Shown here: positions 7,930 to 16,490 of the stretch, piece by piece
Layout: each line of letters opens with the position of its first letter
How positions within the stretch are numbered: the first letter of the stretch is position 1
Source of the DNA: Xanthobacteraceae bacterium
GTDB taxonomy: Bacteria > Pseudomonadota > Alphaproteobacteria > Rhizobiales > Xanthobacteraceae
Reading direction: 5' to 3'
NCBI GenBank assembly: GCA_030043175.1
Contig: JASHYD010000132.1
Location: forward strand, 1-31,210
DNA: 31,210 nucleotides
The notes under the pieces: model-generated
Seen by the model: the letters and a program-made list of their open reading frames with translations, nothing else
Database searches by the model: none
What the model was told of the DNA's origin: nothing
Made by a program: the position numbers and the translations under genes

Positions 7930-9366
7930 TCAATCCGCCTCGCCTGCGGCGGAGCTTACGACCGCAATGCGCACCATGTTGGTCGCACCGGGCGTTCTGA
8001 ACGGCACGCCGGCCACGACGATGATGCGCTGACCGACCTGCGCGAGACCTTCCTTGAAAGCAAGGCGGCAGGCGCGGTTGACCATGTCGTCCTGATCGCG
8101 GGCGTCCTCTGCGACCACACTGTGCACACCCCACGCCACCGCAAGCTTGCGGCCAGCCGAGACGTTGGGGGAAATCGACATGATCGGCGACCTCGGCCGC
8201 TCGCGGGCGACCCGCAACGCGGTTGCGCCGGAGAAGGTCCAGCACACCACCGCATTAAGATCGAGCGTTTCGGCAATCTCGCGCGCCGCAGCCGCGATCG
8301 CATCCGCGCCGGTCGCCTCTGGCGCTGTGCGCTGGGCATCGATTATTTCGCGGTAGATCGTGTCAGTCTCGACCTCCATGGCAATGCGGTTCATGGTGGC
8401 GACGGCCTCGACTGGATACTGGCCGGATGCCGATTCCGCCGACAACATCACCGCATCGGTACCCTCATAGATCGCAGTGGCGACGTCGGATACCTCGGCC
8501 CGGGTCGGCACCGGGCTTGAAATCATTGATTCCAGCATCTGCGTCGCCACGACCACGGGCTTGCCGGCGCGGCGGGCGCCGCGCGTCATCTGCTTCTGCA
8601 AACCCGGGACTTTCTCGAGCGGCAGTTCGACACCGAGATCGCCGCGTGCCACCATCAAGGCGTCGGCTGCGTCGACGATTTCGTCAAGGCGTTCGACGGC
8701 CTGCGGCTTCTCCATCTTCGCCATAACGGCGGCGCGACCGCGAGCGATCTTCTTGGCTTCGGCGATATCCTCGGGGCGTTGCACGAAGGACAGCGCAATC
8801 CAGTCGACGCCGGCGTCGAGGGCAGCCTCGAGATCGGAATGATCCTTGCGGGTCAGCGCGGAGACAGCCAGCACGGCATTGGGTACGCTCACTCCCTTGC
8901 GCGCCGAAAGCTTACCCCCGACCTCGACCCGCGTGACCGCGCGTTCCGACGACGCTTCCAGGACTGCAAGCCTGATCTTGCCGTCATCGAGCAGCAGCGT
9001 ATGACCGGGCCGCAGAGCGGTTAGAATTTCCGGATGCGGAAGATAGACCCGATCAACGTCGCCGGGCGTAGGATCGGCGTCGAGTACGAAATTGGCATCC
9101 ACCACCAGGGTGATCGCATCCTCCTTGAATGCACCGATGCGCAGCTTCGGTCCCTGCAGGTCGGCGAGCGCTGCGATCGGTCGGCCATACTCCCGCTCAA
9201 TATCGCGGATCACGCGTACCAGCTCGCGCATGCGATCGTGCGTGGTATGGCTCATGTTGATGCGGAATACGTCCGCACCTGCGATGAACAGCGAGGTGAT
9301 CGTCGCACGATCGCATGACGCCGGCCCCAGCGTCGCGACGATCTTGGTGCGGCGCTGCCGCCTCAT
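7930..9366 (-). CDS. pyk: Pyruvate kinase
   Basis: A 478-residue pyruvate kinase, which makes pyruvate and ATP from phosphoenolpyruvate and ADP in the last step of glycolysis. It begins MRRQRRTKIVATLGPAS, has the substrate/Mg motif RINMSH at 35-40, the catalytic-lysine segment MAKMEKPQAV and the ALMVARGDLGVELP metal-binding signature, then the allosteric C-terminal domain. Length matches bacterial type II enzymes. The ATG at 9366 overlaps the stop of the DUF1036 gene as ATGA, indicating translational coupling; longer in-frame readings upstream overlap that gene and lack enzyme homology. It is the last gene of an apparent glycerate kinase, DUF1036, pyk operon. Confidence 0.97.
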   Translation of the reverse strand: MRRQRRTKIVATLGPASCDRATITSLFIAGADVFRINMSHTTHDRMRELVRVIRDIEREYGRPIAALADLQGPKLRIGAFKEDAITLVVDANFVLDADPTPGDVDRVYLPHPEILTALRPGHTLLLDDGKIRLAVLEASSERAVTRVEVGGKLSARKGVSVPNAVLAVSALTRKDHSDLEAALDAGVDWIALSFVQRPEDIAEAKKIARGRAAVMAKMEKPQAVERLDEIVDAADALMVARGDLGVELPLEKVPGLQKQMTRGARRAGKPVVVATQMLESMISSPVPTRAEVSDVATAIYEGTDAVMLSAESASGQYPVEAVATMNRIAMEVETDTIYREIIDAQRTAPEATGADAIAAAAREIAETLDLNAVVCWTFSGATALRVARERPRSPIMSISPNVSAGRKLAVAWGVHSVVAEDARDQDDMVNRACRLAFKEGLAQVGQRIIVVAGVPFRTPGATNMVRIAVVSSAAGEAD

Positions 9367-9980
9367 CGCATTGGGCTTCCGGTTGGGGGCAGCGATTGCA
9401 GCGACCGCACGCCGGGCGGCAGCGCCCTGCCCGGGGGGGCCTGCTGACGGGCCGCTTCGCCCGTCTCGGTCAGTTGTACCGTCCAGGTCTGCTGTTCCCC
9501 GGTGTCGACTTCGAAAAAGCCGGTCCGCTCGTAACCGCGGGCGAGGCAGTTCCCGGTACCCCGGATCGTGAATTCCTTGTCGCGCGTGCACATAAAGGCT
9601 TGGCCCGACCACTCGCCACCCCGGTCGTAATCGACCGCGTAGATATAATAAAAACGCGCCGCAAGATTTCCGCGCAGCAGCGTTTCGCAATTACCTGCGG
9701 CAATGTTCCACCAGCCTTCCGTCGCCCATTCCTCGCCGTCCTTGTAACCGAGTGCGATGCCGATTCTGCTTTTGGTGAGGTTGCAGATCCGGAAATCGGC
9801 AGCGGCCGGCGTCACCGCCAACGGCGCTGCGGTGGCAAGCCCAAGGCAGAGCAGACGAGGACAAAGCGAACCTGGCAGGCTTTTATGGAACAAGATCGCG
9901 CCCAGGCTGTTTGCGAAGCTTGGCCCACGTTTGCGCCGCGGTGTGCGCCATCGCTCGAAATTCGAGCGGTTCCCGGTCAT
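9363..9980 (-). CDS. DUF1036 domain exported protein
   Basis: A 205-residue protein with a hydrophobic export segment (LCLGLATAAPLAVTPAAA) followed by the DUF1036 domain, starting ADFRICNLTKSRIGIALGYKDG and continuing through EGWWNIAAGNCETLLRGNL to YYIYAVDYDRGGEW. It has a proline-rich C-terminal tail. DUF1036 proteins are of unknown function and probably periplasmic. The ATG at 9980 is preferred: AAGGAG lies about 12 nt upstream, a slightly long spacing. A TTG at 10031 overlapping the glycerate kinase stop is also in frame but would add a polar N terminus. It overlaps pyk by 4 nt, which argues for expression with the two enzymes. No biochemical role is known. Confidence 0.83.
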   Translation of the reverse strand: MTGNRSNFERWRTPRRKRGPSFANSLGAILFHKSLPGSLCPRLLCLGLATAAPLAVTPAAADFRICNLTKSRIGIALGYKDGEEWATEGWWNIAAGNCETLLRGNLAARFYYIYAVDYDRGGEWSGQAFMCTRDKEFTIRGTGNCLARGYERTGFFEVDTGEQQTWTVQLTETGEAARQQAPPGRALPPGVRSLQSLPPTGSPMR

Positions 9981-10027
9981 GTTGCGCCATTTCTCCTTTG
10001 AGTCTCTGATCAAACCGCAACCCACTC

Positions 10028-11326
10028 TCAATGCCTGTCAACGAAGATCGCACGGAAATCGTTGATATTGGTGTAAGTCGGTCCGGGTTGAAGCAAATCG
10101 CCCAAGCGTTCAAAAAAACCCGTAGAATCGTTTTCGGAAAGAAACGCGGCCGGATCGAGGCCGAGATTACGCGCCCGCGCCAGCGTGGTCGCATCGACAA
10201 AGGCACCCGCCGGATCATCCGGGCCGCCGCAACCCCCGTCAGTGCCGTCAGTGTCGCCGGCGATTGCAGCGATGCCGGGTGTCGCCTTCAACGCCTGGGC
10301 GAGCACCAGGGCGTATTCCTGATTCGGGCCGCCGCGCCCTTTGCCGCGAATGGTGACAGTGAGTTCGCCACCCGACACGATGACACCGCACCGTCCCTGT
10401 GCCTGCAAGTCTTGAGCAAGCCGCGCCTGGACCGCCGCCACCTCGCGGGCTTCGCCCTCGATGCGGTCGCCGAGAAAAATGCAGTCATAGCCTCTGGCGC
10501 GTATCGCTGCTTCGGCTGCTTGAAAGGCCTCCTTGGCACGGGCAACCAGGCGAAACTCGGTTCGGCCGAAGACCGGGTGTTGCGGCTTCGGCGTCTCGTT
10601 GGCCGGATCGGCCAATGCCCGAGCGACCACCTCCGAAATGTCCAACCCGAATCGTGCCATCACGGCGCGAGCATCCGCCAGCGTGGTCGGGTCCGGTACT
10701 GTCGGTCCCGAACCGATCACCGCCGGGTCGTCGCCGGGGACGTCCGAGACACCCAGCGTCACCACCCGCGCCGGATGGGCCAACGCACCGAGCCGCCCCC
10801 CCTTGATGCGGGAGAGATGCTTGCGCACCGTATTGATTTCACTGATCGTCGCTCCCGATCTAAGCAGCGCGCGGTTGACCGCCTGCTTCTCAGCGAGCGT
10901 CAGGCCGGCCGCCGGCGCAATCCAATTAGCTGAAGCGCCGCCCGAGAGCAGCACGAGCACCATGTCCGCGGTGGTCGCGCCTGCGGCGAAGCTCAAGGCC
11001 TGCTCGGCCGCCGCCTGACTTGCACCATCCGGAACCGGATGGCCTGCTTCCGTCACCGGGATGGTACGGGTGGGGCGAGCGTAGCCACGCCGCGTGACTG
11101 CCGCTCCAACGAGTCGCGATGGCGGCAGGTCCAGATCGTCCAGATAGTGCCGCTCTGCAATTTCAGTCATCGAGCCCGCGGCCTTGCCGGCCGCGAGAAG
11201 AATGACGCGGCCGCGCGGCGGTGGATCCGGAAGGCGATGGCGCAGACAGGCTGCCGGGTGGGCGGCGGCCACCGCAATACGGTAAAGTTCGTCGAGAAAG
11301 GCGCGCGCAGAGTTGATTTCTGACAT
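10028..11326 (-). CDS. ttuD: Glycerate 2-kinase (MOFRL family, annotated also as hydroxypyruvate reductase)
   Basis: A 432-residue member of the class II glycerate kinase/MOFRL family. It has the N-terminal AAGKAAGSM segment, the LLSGGASA glycine-rich motif, the VRKHLSRIKGGRLG block, SDVPGDDPAVIGSGPTVPDP, and the C-terminal MOFRL hallmark GGPNQEYAL plus AGDTDGTDG. It phosphorylates D-glycerate to 2-phosphoglycerate, feeding enolase and then pyruvate kinase, whose gene is in the same operon. TtuD was historically called a hydroxypyruvate reductase from tartrate-utilisation clusters, but family biochemistry supports the kinase role. The ATG at 11326 has GGAG 8 nt upstream. An inverted repeat lies just upstream of the start. 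Confidence 0.92.
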   Translation of the reverse strand: MSEINSARAFLDELYRIAVAAAHPAACLRHRLPDPPPRGRVILLAAGKAAGSMTEIAERHYLDDLDLPPSRLVGAAVTRRGYARPTRTIPVTEAGHPVPDGASQAAAEQALSFAAGATTADMVLVLLSGGASANWIAPAAGLTLAEKQAVNRALLRSGATISEINTVRKHLSRIKGGRLGALAHPARVVTLGVSDVPGDDPAVIGSGPTVPDPTTLADARAVMARFGLDISEVVARALADPANETPKPQHPVFGRTEFRLVARAKEAFQAAEAAIRARGYDCIFLGDRIEGEAREVAAVQARLAQDLQAQGRCGVIVSGGELTVTIRGKGRGGPNQEYALVLAQALKATPGIAAIAGDTDGTDGGCGGPDDPAGAFVDATTLARARNLGLDPAAFLSENDSTGFFERLGDLLQPGPTYTNINDFRAIFVDRH

Positions 11327-11341
11327 CAATCAGTCTCCGGC

Positions 11342-11366
11342 TACCCGCATGCGCTCTTGGCGGGTA
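11342..11366. promoter_or_regulatory. Inverted repeat upstream of the glycerate kinase start
   Basis: TACCCGC (11342-11348) and GCGGGTA (11360-11366) form a perfect 7-bp inverted repeat with an 11-nt spacer. It lies 15 bp upstream of the ttuD start codon, so it could be an operator or a leader hairpin. No regulator gene is adjacent, so the binding protein cannot be named. Confidence 0.4.
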
Positions 11367-11556
11367 AGCACCAGGCGGCGCAGCGATAACTCAGAATTCT
11401 GGGCGATTGCGCAATGTGGCATGGAGCCCCGGCTGTTCATATCTGTGGAGCGATCAGCCAGCGAGATCGGCTCTGGCCGGCCGATGATAAACATAAGCGT
11501 AATCCGCCGATCCACGGCGCAATACGCGCCTGCTCTTAACCAAGGATTGCAGCAAG

Positions 11557-11859
11557 ATGGATATCGATGAAAAGACCCGCGTAGAGCTTGAGGCTGCTGT
11601 CTACCGGCGCTTGGTGGATCACCTTCGCCAACGTATTGACGTGCAGAACATCGACCTGATGAACCTTGCAGGCTTCTGCCGCAACTGCCTGTCCAACTGG
11701 ATGAAGGAAGCCGCCGACGCCAGAGGCGTGGCGATGACCAAGGAGACGAGCCGCGAAGCCGTCTATGGCATGCCGTACGAGGTCTGGCGCGCCAAATACC
11801 AGCGCGAAGCGAGCGCCGAGCAAAAGGCGGCGTTCGCGAAGGCACAAAACGAGCATTGA
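11557..11859 (+). CDS. DUF1244 family protein
   Basis: A 100-residue, probably cytosolic, helical protein of the DUF1244 family. The recognisable core is QNIDLMNLAGFCRNCLSNWM (residues 30-49), with a CRNC cysteine pair, then GMPYEVWRAKYQ and a Lys/Ala/Glu-rich C terminus. Function is unknown; the CxxC pair could be a metal or redox site. The ATG at 11557 has AAGGA at 11542-11546, 10 nt away. It is divergent from the glycerate kinase operon and precedes gapR by 160 bp on the same strand. Confidence 0.85.
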   Translation: MDIDEKTRVELEAAVYRRLVDHLRQRIDVQNIDLMNLAGFCRNCLSNWMKEAADARGVAMTKETSREAVYGMPYEVWRAKYQREASAEQKAAFAKAQNEH

Positions 11860-12018
11860 GAAGTGTGGGCGGCGCCAAGCTGTTGTGGATGACTGGCAGC
11901 TGTGCCGAAGTCCTAGCTTGCGAAACCTTGTCGGCTTGCGCAACGTCTTAGCCTCCTGCCTGCCCTCCCCCCGTTGTGGGAGGCACGCTGGGGGCACGCC
12001 AATGCGAGGAGTGGATTC

Positions 12019-12309
12019 ATGTCTGTCACCGCCGTAGCCGCCGACGTTAACGAAAAGCCCAGGGACGGCCTGTCCACCCGCTTGGCAAAGGATCAGCTCA
12101 AGGCCATCATCGAACGCATTGAGCATCTGGAAGAAGAGAAGAAGGCAATTTCCGGCGATATCCGCGACGTCTATGCGGAAGCCAAGGGCAACGGCTATGA
12201 CGTTACGGCTCTACGCACCGTCATACGTCTGCGCAAGCAGGACAAGGATGAACGCGCTGAGCAAGAGGCGATTGTAGAGACCTATCTGCAAGCGCTTGGC
12301 ATGCTATAA
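12019..12309 (+). CDS. gapR: GapR-type DUF2312 nucleoid-associated protein
   Basis: A 96-residue protein with the DUF2312 signature: [20 protein letters not shown] (22-41), [19 protein letters not shown] (43-61), [13 protein letters not shown] and a C-terminal [10 protein letters not shown]. In Caulobacter crescentus this family is GapR, an essential coiled-coil protein that encircles overtwisted DNA ahead of moving polymerases and forks and stimulates topoisomerases. The first 20 residues are a variable disordered tail, as in other GapR proteins. The ATG at 12019 is fixed by GAGGAG at 12006-12011. The family call is strong. The role is by homology, and other DUF2312 paralogues may exist in the genome. 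Confidence 0.93.
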   Translation: MSVTAVAADVNEKPRDGLSTRLAKDQLKAIIERIEHLEEEKKAISGDIRDVYAEAKGNGYDVTALRTVIRLRKQDKDERAEQEAIVETYLQALGML

Positions 12310-12330
12310 ACCGGCGCAATTGCAGCCCGC

Positions 12331-14001
12331 CTATTGTAGCGACGCAGTCCGCCGTGAGAATGCGTAGGTGCTCAGGGGCACCACCGCCTCACCGCTAAAG
12401 CCGGTTGTCGTGATACCCGGATACGGTTCGTCTGAGAAGGACATGGCAACCGCGACGGTCGGCTTGTTCATCAACATTCGCAGCGCCGTGAAGTCAGGTT
12501 CACCGTAGAGCGTCGTCGTCATCGAACCGTATAAGCGTGGGGCGACGATAATCGCTCGCAGCCATGGATCATCGTAGCGCATACCTGGCATCGCCGCCTG
12601 GACTACCACTTTGACGCGTATAACCCCTTCTCTACCGGTCGCAACTTGCGGTGAGGGATCCCCGCTGTGAGCGGAGCTCTTTTTCCCCGCTGCCGTGTTG
12701 CTGTCGCGCAAGGCCACGGTCCGGACCGGGGCGGCGGCGACGCGGATCGGTCTTTCCAGGGCGGCCGCGGCGCTCTGCCCCGAGTCAGCACGACCCTCGC
12801 CCTGCAGGCGAGTCGCATAGGCCAACGCGAGGTCAAGCGGAACGCGGTCCGGCGCCACATCGCGAATCGGCCATGGTGCCACCGCCGGGGCGCTCTCGGG
12901 CTGGGAAAGAGGCACTCGCGGAACAGCATGTGCGGCCAGACGCGGCGGCCCGACAACAGCAGCCATGGCCCACCGGGCTTGCCCATCCGCAGATGCGGCG
13001 TCGTTACTGGCGCCGTGCGACACGACCGAAGCCAATGCGGTTCGCTGCGGACGGGCCGCCGGAACCGGCACCGGCGAAGTGCGAGCCGTGTCGGCTTTGG
13101 TGTCGATCGAGGCCAAGCTGAAGGAGCGGGAAGCTGTGGGGGCCGGGGCCGCTTGGGCTACGTCGTCTTCTTCCTCATCGAGATGGAACAGGGCGGCGAG
13201 CAGATTCTTTTTAGGAGCGGCGCCGGCGGACGCGATATCGATGCCCGCTGCTTGCGCAGCGTTGAGCGACGATTGCGACGGGGGCGATGAGCCGCGCTTC
13301 TCGATGTCTGCTAAGGCGAGCGCATAACCCGGCAGCGGATGACCGTCGGATGGAATGTGCACGGTGCGCCCGTTCGGGAACACGCGGGCGAGTTGATCAT
13401 GCGTCATCGGCGGCCAGTGCCGCACGCTGCCCACATCAAGGTGCACGAATGGCGATCCCGATGAAGGATAGTAGCCCACACCGCCGCGCTGCAGGCGCAG
13501 GCCTGCGTCCCGTAACTGCTCCAAAGGCGCGCCCGGTACGTAGAAATCCATTGCCTTGCCGAGCGTATGCTGGCTGAACTCGGCGACGCCGCTGCTCCGC
13601 CGCCGCAGCATCGCGTTGGTTGACGGCGAGCGGTAGCCGCAAACCACCGAGATAACCTTGTCGCCGCCGACATCACGAGACACTTCCCAGATCACGTCGA
13701 ACAGACGCGGATCCATCTGAATGGCTTCTTCCTTACGCCAGTCGCGGAGAAAGTGGTCGAGCCTCTTGAGCGCCTCCTCGTCATAGCGGCCGTCGCGCTT
13801 GTAGGTGATGGTAATGTCTTCTTCCGTGTGAACGTGGTGAAGAGAAATGGTGCGGGTGTCACCATTCGCGATCGCGCTTTCGAGCCCGCTATTGCCGAGC
13901 AACGTTATCAACGCCACAAGCCCCGCGGACCGTCCAATGCGCGAGGAAAAAATCGCAGTTGAGAATTCGCTTGCCGAGCTTGCAGGCACTCGCAATCCCA
14001 T
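12331..14001 (-). CDS. DUF882/M15-type peptidase with long low-complexity C-terminal region
   Basis: A 556-residue exported protein. After a hydrophobic N-terminal segment (about 21-46), the catalytic domain runs from about residue 48 to 210. It shows VVCGYRSPSTNAMLR, the zinc-type motif SQHTLGKAMD (His145, Asp152) and FVHLDVG (His188), as in DUF882/VanY-like D-Ala-D-Ala carboxypeptidases acting on cell-wall peptides. The remaining 340 residues are Ala/Pro/Arg-rich, with a possible second ordered part near the end (GMRYDDPWLRAIIVAPR onward). The ATG at 14001 was chosen for GAGGG 11 nt upstream; an ATG at 14025 is also possible. It shares strand and envelope theme with the L,D-transpeptidase upstream. 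It converges with gapR with only 21 bp between. Confidence 0.82.
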   Translation of the reverse strand: MGLRVPASSASEFSTAIFSSRIGRSAGLVALITLLGNSGLESAIANGDTRTISLHHVHTEEDITITYKRDGRYDEEALKRLDHFLRDWRKEEAIQMDPRLFDVIWEVSRDVGGDKVISVVCGYRSPSTNAMLRRRSSGVAEFSQHTLGKAMDFYVPGAPLEQLRDAGLRLQRGGVGYYPSSGSPFVHLDVGSVRHWPPMTHDQLARVFPNGRTVHIPSDGHPLPGYALALADIEKRGSSPPSQSSLNAAQAAGIDIASAGAAPKKNLLAALFHLDEEEDDVAQAAPAPTASRSFSLASIDTKADTARTSPVPVPAARPQRTALASVVSHGASNDAASADGQARWAMAAVVGPPRLAAHAVPRVPLSQPESAPAVAPWPIRDVAPDRVPLDLALAYATRLQGEGRADSGQSAAAALERPIRVAAAPVRTVALRDSNTAAGKKSSAHSGDPSPQVATGREGVIRVKVVVQAAMPGMRYDDPWLRAIIVAPRLYGSMTTTLYGEPDFTALRMLMNKPTVAVAMSFSDEPYPGITTTGFSGEAVVPLSTYAFSRRTASLQ

Positions 14002-14351
14002 GTCGTCACACACCCTCGCGGACATCGGCCGCCCGCACCAGCCGATGCGCCGCCGTTCGACACAACGGCGGTTCAGAGGAATTAGAAACTTACTGGGATT
14101 CGGACAGGACGCGGGACGCGCCCCCCAATTTCCCCAACCACACCAATGCACTGGTAGCCGCGGAGTATGGCAAAAAAAAGCCGGTCCGGATATCCGCTTT
14201 ACACCCGTTGCCCTAAGACCAGCGGTGGAGTCGCGCCCACGCTCGGGCGGCGCCCCATATCCGATCGTGCATCAATGGAAACGCACTCCCGCAATCCGGG
14301 TGATGCGCGCGAGCAGGGCGACCACAAGGGTCGCCTCTACGGGGTCAGGCG
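14002..14351. other. Intergenic region between the two envelope genes
   Basis: About 350 bp between the transpeptidase stop and the peptidase start. Besides the hairpin at 14317-14335 it holds a run of eight A on the plus strand at about 14168-14175, flanked by GGC and GCC, which reads as T8 on the coding strand of both genes. A perfect 10-bp palindrome CGGATATCCG lies just upstream of the T-run. These could end transpeptidase transcripts, but no clean stem directly precedes the T-run. Confidence 0.4.
14317..14335 (-). terminator. Hairpin just after the L,D-transpeptidase gene
   Basis: GGCGACC and GGTCGCC pair perfectly over 7 bp with a 5-nt loop, 16 bp beyond the transpeptidase stop codon. 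There is no T-run directly after the stem, so this may be an RNA 3' processing or stability hairpin, or a weak terminator. Confidence 0.45.
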
Positions 14352-16463
14352 CTATCGAAAAAGGCCGCCAAAGAAAAACGGAAGGGGGCTCGCGACCGGC
14401 GCGCGGGCGGCCTGGCGTTTCGTCGAAACACTGGCTGCCGGGCGCTCGATCGGCACCTCCGCAACCCGCCTGTCTTCACCCTTCAGCGCCGCAAGCAGCT
14501 TGGCGTCGCGGCCGTACACATCCTCCCGGATCGCAAGATGGCCTGCGTCATCGACAAACGCGGTCTGGTAGGTGAGGTGCACCGGAATGGGAGTCGCGAG
14601 ATGAATGTCGCGCTCCCCGGCGCCGTACATCCGGTGGATCTTCTCGACCGTGTAGCCGTCCTTCGGATTGGCGATGCCGAGCAGGACTTCGGCATATTTA
14701 TCGGGGAACTGAACCCGCATGCAGCCGTGGCTGAAGGCGCGTTTCTCCTTCGCAAACAAATACTTGTCGGGCGTATCATGCTGATAGACCAAGAATTTGT
14801 TGGGGAAGTTGAAGCGAATGCGGCCCAGCGCATTCCCGTCGCCTGGGGGCTGGTAGATGTGCACGGAACCGTCGCGATTGCGCTCGAACTTGAGCCCCAT
14901 GCGATCGAGCACCGTTGGATCCTGCGCCAGCGCCGGCAGATACTCGTTGTTGATGATCGACGGCGGCACATTCCAGGTCGGATTGACGGTGATGTATTTC
15001 ATTGTCTCGCTGAGCAGCGGCGTTGCCTTTTCACCCGGCTGGCCAGCAACAATCTTTGTCGTCCAAACCATCGTGCCGTGATCGATCACCTTCAAGGTAT
15101 AGTCCGGGATGTTGACCATGACATAAGCACGGCCAAGATCGCGCGGAAGCCATCGCCATCTCTCCATGTTGACGATGATGAGATCGGCCTCATGGTTGCG
15201 GCGCGGACCGTTGAGCGCATCGACCGTCGCGCCGTTCAATACGCCGGTCTGGGTCAAGTCGCGGCGGCGCTGGAATGCTTTGACCGCCTCGCTCAACGCT
15301 TTGTCGTAAGCGGTATCAGCGTCGTTGCCAGCGATGCCGAGCCGTTCGCGCAATAGCGGGACGCGTGGGTCTTCCATCCCGGGCTTGAGCGTCTTGCCGA
15401 AGGCGATTCGGATGCGCCCGGTGTCGCCGTTGCGGCCGCGCAGCTCGGCGAGCTTTTCCTTGAGCGCTTTATAGCCGGCGTGGGGCGGGTTGAAGCTGTC
15501 CAGCGCCGCGGCGACTTCGCTGGCCTCGCTCAGCTTGGTCAGCACTGCGCCCGGCTCCGGCGCAACCAGGTCGTAATAGATATCCGCGCTGACCCGCGAA
15601 TAATGCACGCGGCCAATCTGTGCATGGCGTGCATAAGTGAGCACTGTCGCGGTGAACTTGAGCTCGGCCTCCGCCAAGGCGGACACGTCCGCGCTCGCAA
15701 AGCTCGGAGTCGGATAGTCGCTCGGGTCAAGCCCGTCAGCGCTGACGCCCGCGAGATAGGTCGCGGCCGCCTTTGCGCGCGCGCTCTCAGCGCCGTTATC
15801 GATCCAAATCGGCGCGTAACTGCGCGCCTCATAAAAGGCTTCAACAGCGGCCTTGGACTTTCGGTCAATGATCCGGTCAATCCGGTTGCCGAAGATGTCG
15901 TGTATTTTCTCGGCAACTCGCTGATCTAACGTGAGGGCGGGGGCATCGGCTGGAGCAACCGCCGGCGGAGCGGCCACAGCAGGCGTTGCTGTCTCGGGTG
16001 TCGCGGGCGCCGGAGCCGCAACGGCGGGCTTCGCGGTCTCGGGCGTTGCGGGCGCCGGAGCCGCAACGGCGGGCTTCGCGGTCTCGGGCGTTGCGGGTAC
16101 CGCAGGCGCAGCCGCGGGCTTCGCGGTCTCGGGCGTTGCGGGTACCGCAGGCGCAGCCGCGGGCGTCGTCGTCTGGGGCGTCGCGGCCACCGGGGGGGCG
16201 GACGGTTGTGCAGAATCGCCGGCCGCCGCAGACGGGGCGGCTTGCCGCGGCTTTGCCGCTGCGGGCGACTCGGCGGAGGGCACAGGAGCGATATCGGACA
16301 GGCTCGGAGGCGGCAGGTTAGCGGGCTCCGGCATCGGAACGGCGGCTGAAATCTCTTCCTCAGTCAGAGGCGCCGATTGGACCAGCGGACTCAGTCCCGT
16401 TATTACCACGGCCATCGCGGTCGTCGCGAGCCAGAGTTCGAAACGCATTCTGCGCGTGACCAT
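14352..16463 (-). CDS. L,D-transpeptidase (YkuD) of the YcbB/LdtD class
   Basis: A 703-residue exported enzyme. An N-terminal hydrophobic segment is followed by a Pro/Ala-rich linker (roughly residues 65-175), a YcbB-like scaffold domain (KAAVEAFYEARSYAPIWI), a peptidoglycan-binding helical module (AVKAFQRRRDLTQTGVLN), and the YkuD catalytic domain. The last shows NPTWNVPPSIINNE and the active-site motif SHGCMR with nucleophile Cys581. It should form 3-3 cross-links in peptidoglycan or attach proteins to it, in the periplasm. The ATG at 16463 has GGAG 7 nt upstream; the ATG at 16490 has none. The linker is encoded by four 45-bp repeats. Confidence 0.92.
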   Translation of the reverse strand: MVTRRMRFELWLATTAMAVVITGLSPLVQSAPLTEEEISAAVPMPEPANLPPPSLSDIAPVPSAESPAAAKPRQAAPSAAAGDSAQPSAPPVAATPQTTTPAAAPAVPATPETAKPAAAPAVPATPETAKPAVAAPAPATPETAKPAVAAPAPATPETATPAVAAPPAVAPADAPALTLDQRVAEKIHDIFGNRIDRIIDRKSKAAVEAFYEARSYAPIWIDNGAESARAKAAATYLAGVSADGLDPSDYPTPSFASADVSALAEAELKFTATVLTYARHAQIGRVHYSRVSADIYYDLVAPEPGAVLTKLSEASEVAAALDSFNPPHAGYKALKEKLAELRGRNGDTGRIRIAFGKTLKPGMEDPRVPLLRERLGIAGNDADTAYDKALSEAVKAFQRRRDLTQTGVLNGATVDALNGPRRNHEADLIIVNMERWRWLPRDLGRAYVMVNIPDYTLKVIDHGTMVWTTKIVAGQPGEKATPLLSETMKYITVNPTWNVPPSIINNEYLPALAQDPTVLDRMGLKFERNRDGSVHIYQPPGDGNALGRIRFNFPNKFLVYQHDTPDKYLFAKEKRAFSHGCMRVQFPDKYAEVLLGIANPKDGYTVEKIHRMYGAGERDIHLATPIPVHLTYQTAFVDDAGHLAIREDVYGRDAKLLAALKGEDRRVAEVPIERPAASVSTKRQAARAPVASPLPFFFGGLFR
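15991..16170. repeat. Four tandem 45-bp units inside the transpeptidase gene
   Basis: Units at 15991-16035, 16036-16080, 16081-16125 and 16126-16170. The period is 45 bp with no length variation, so the reading frame is kept, and each unit encodes a 15-residue PATPETAKPA-type segment. Units 1-2 and units 3-4 resemble each other more closely, which suggests a duplication of a duplication. The copy number is likely to vary between strains. Confidence 0.9.
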
Positions 16464-16490
16464 TCTTAAGCTCCGCACCTGGTAGCGCAT

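Noticed and set aside
9367..9690. Upstream in-frame extension of pyruvate kinase
   Set aside because: The extension overlaps the DUF1036 gene in another phase and has no homology to the enzyme, whose typical N terminus begins at the ATG at 9366.
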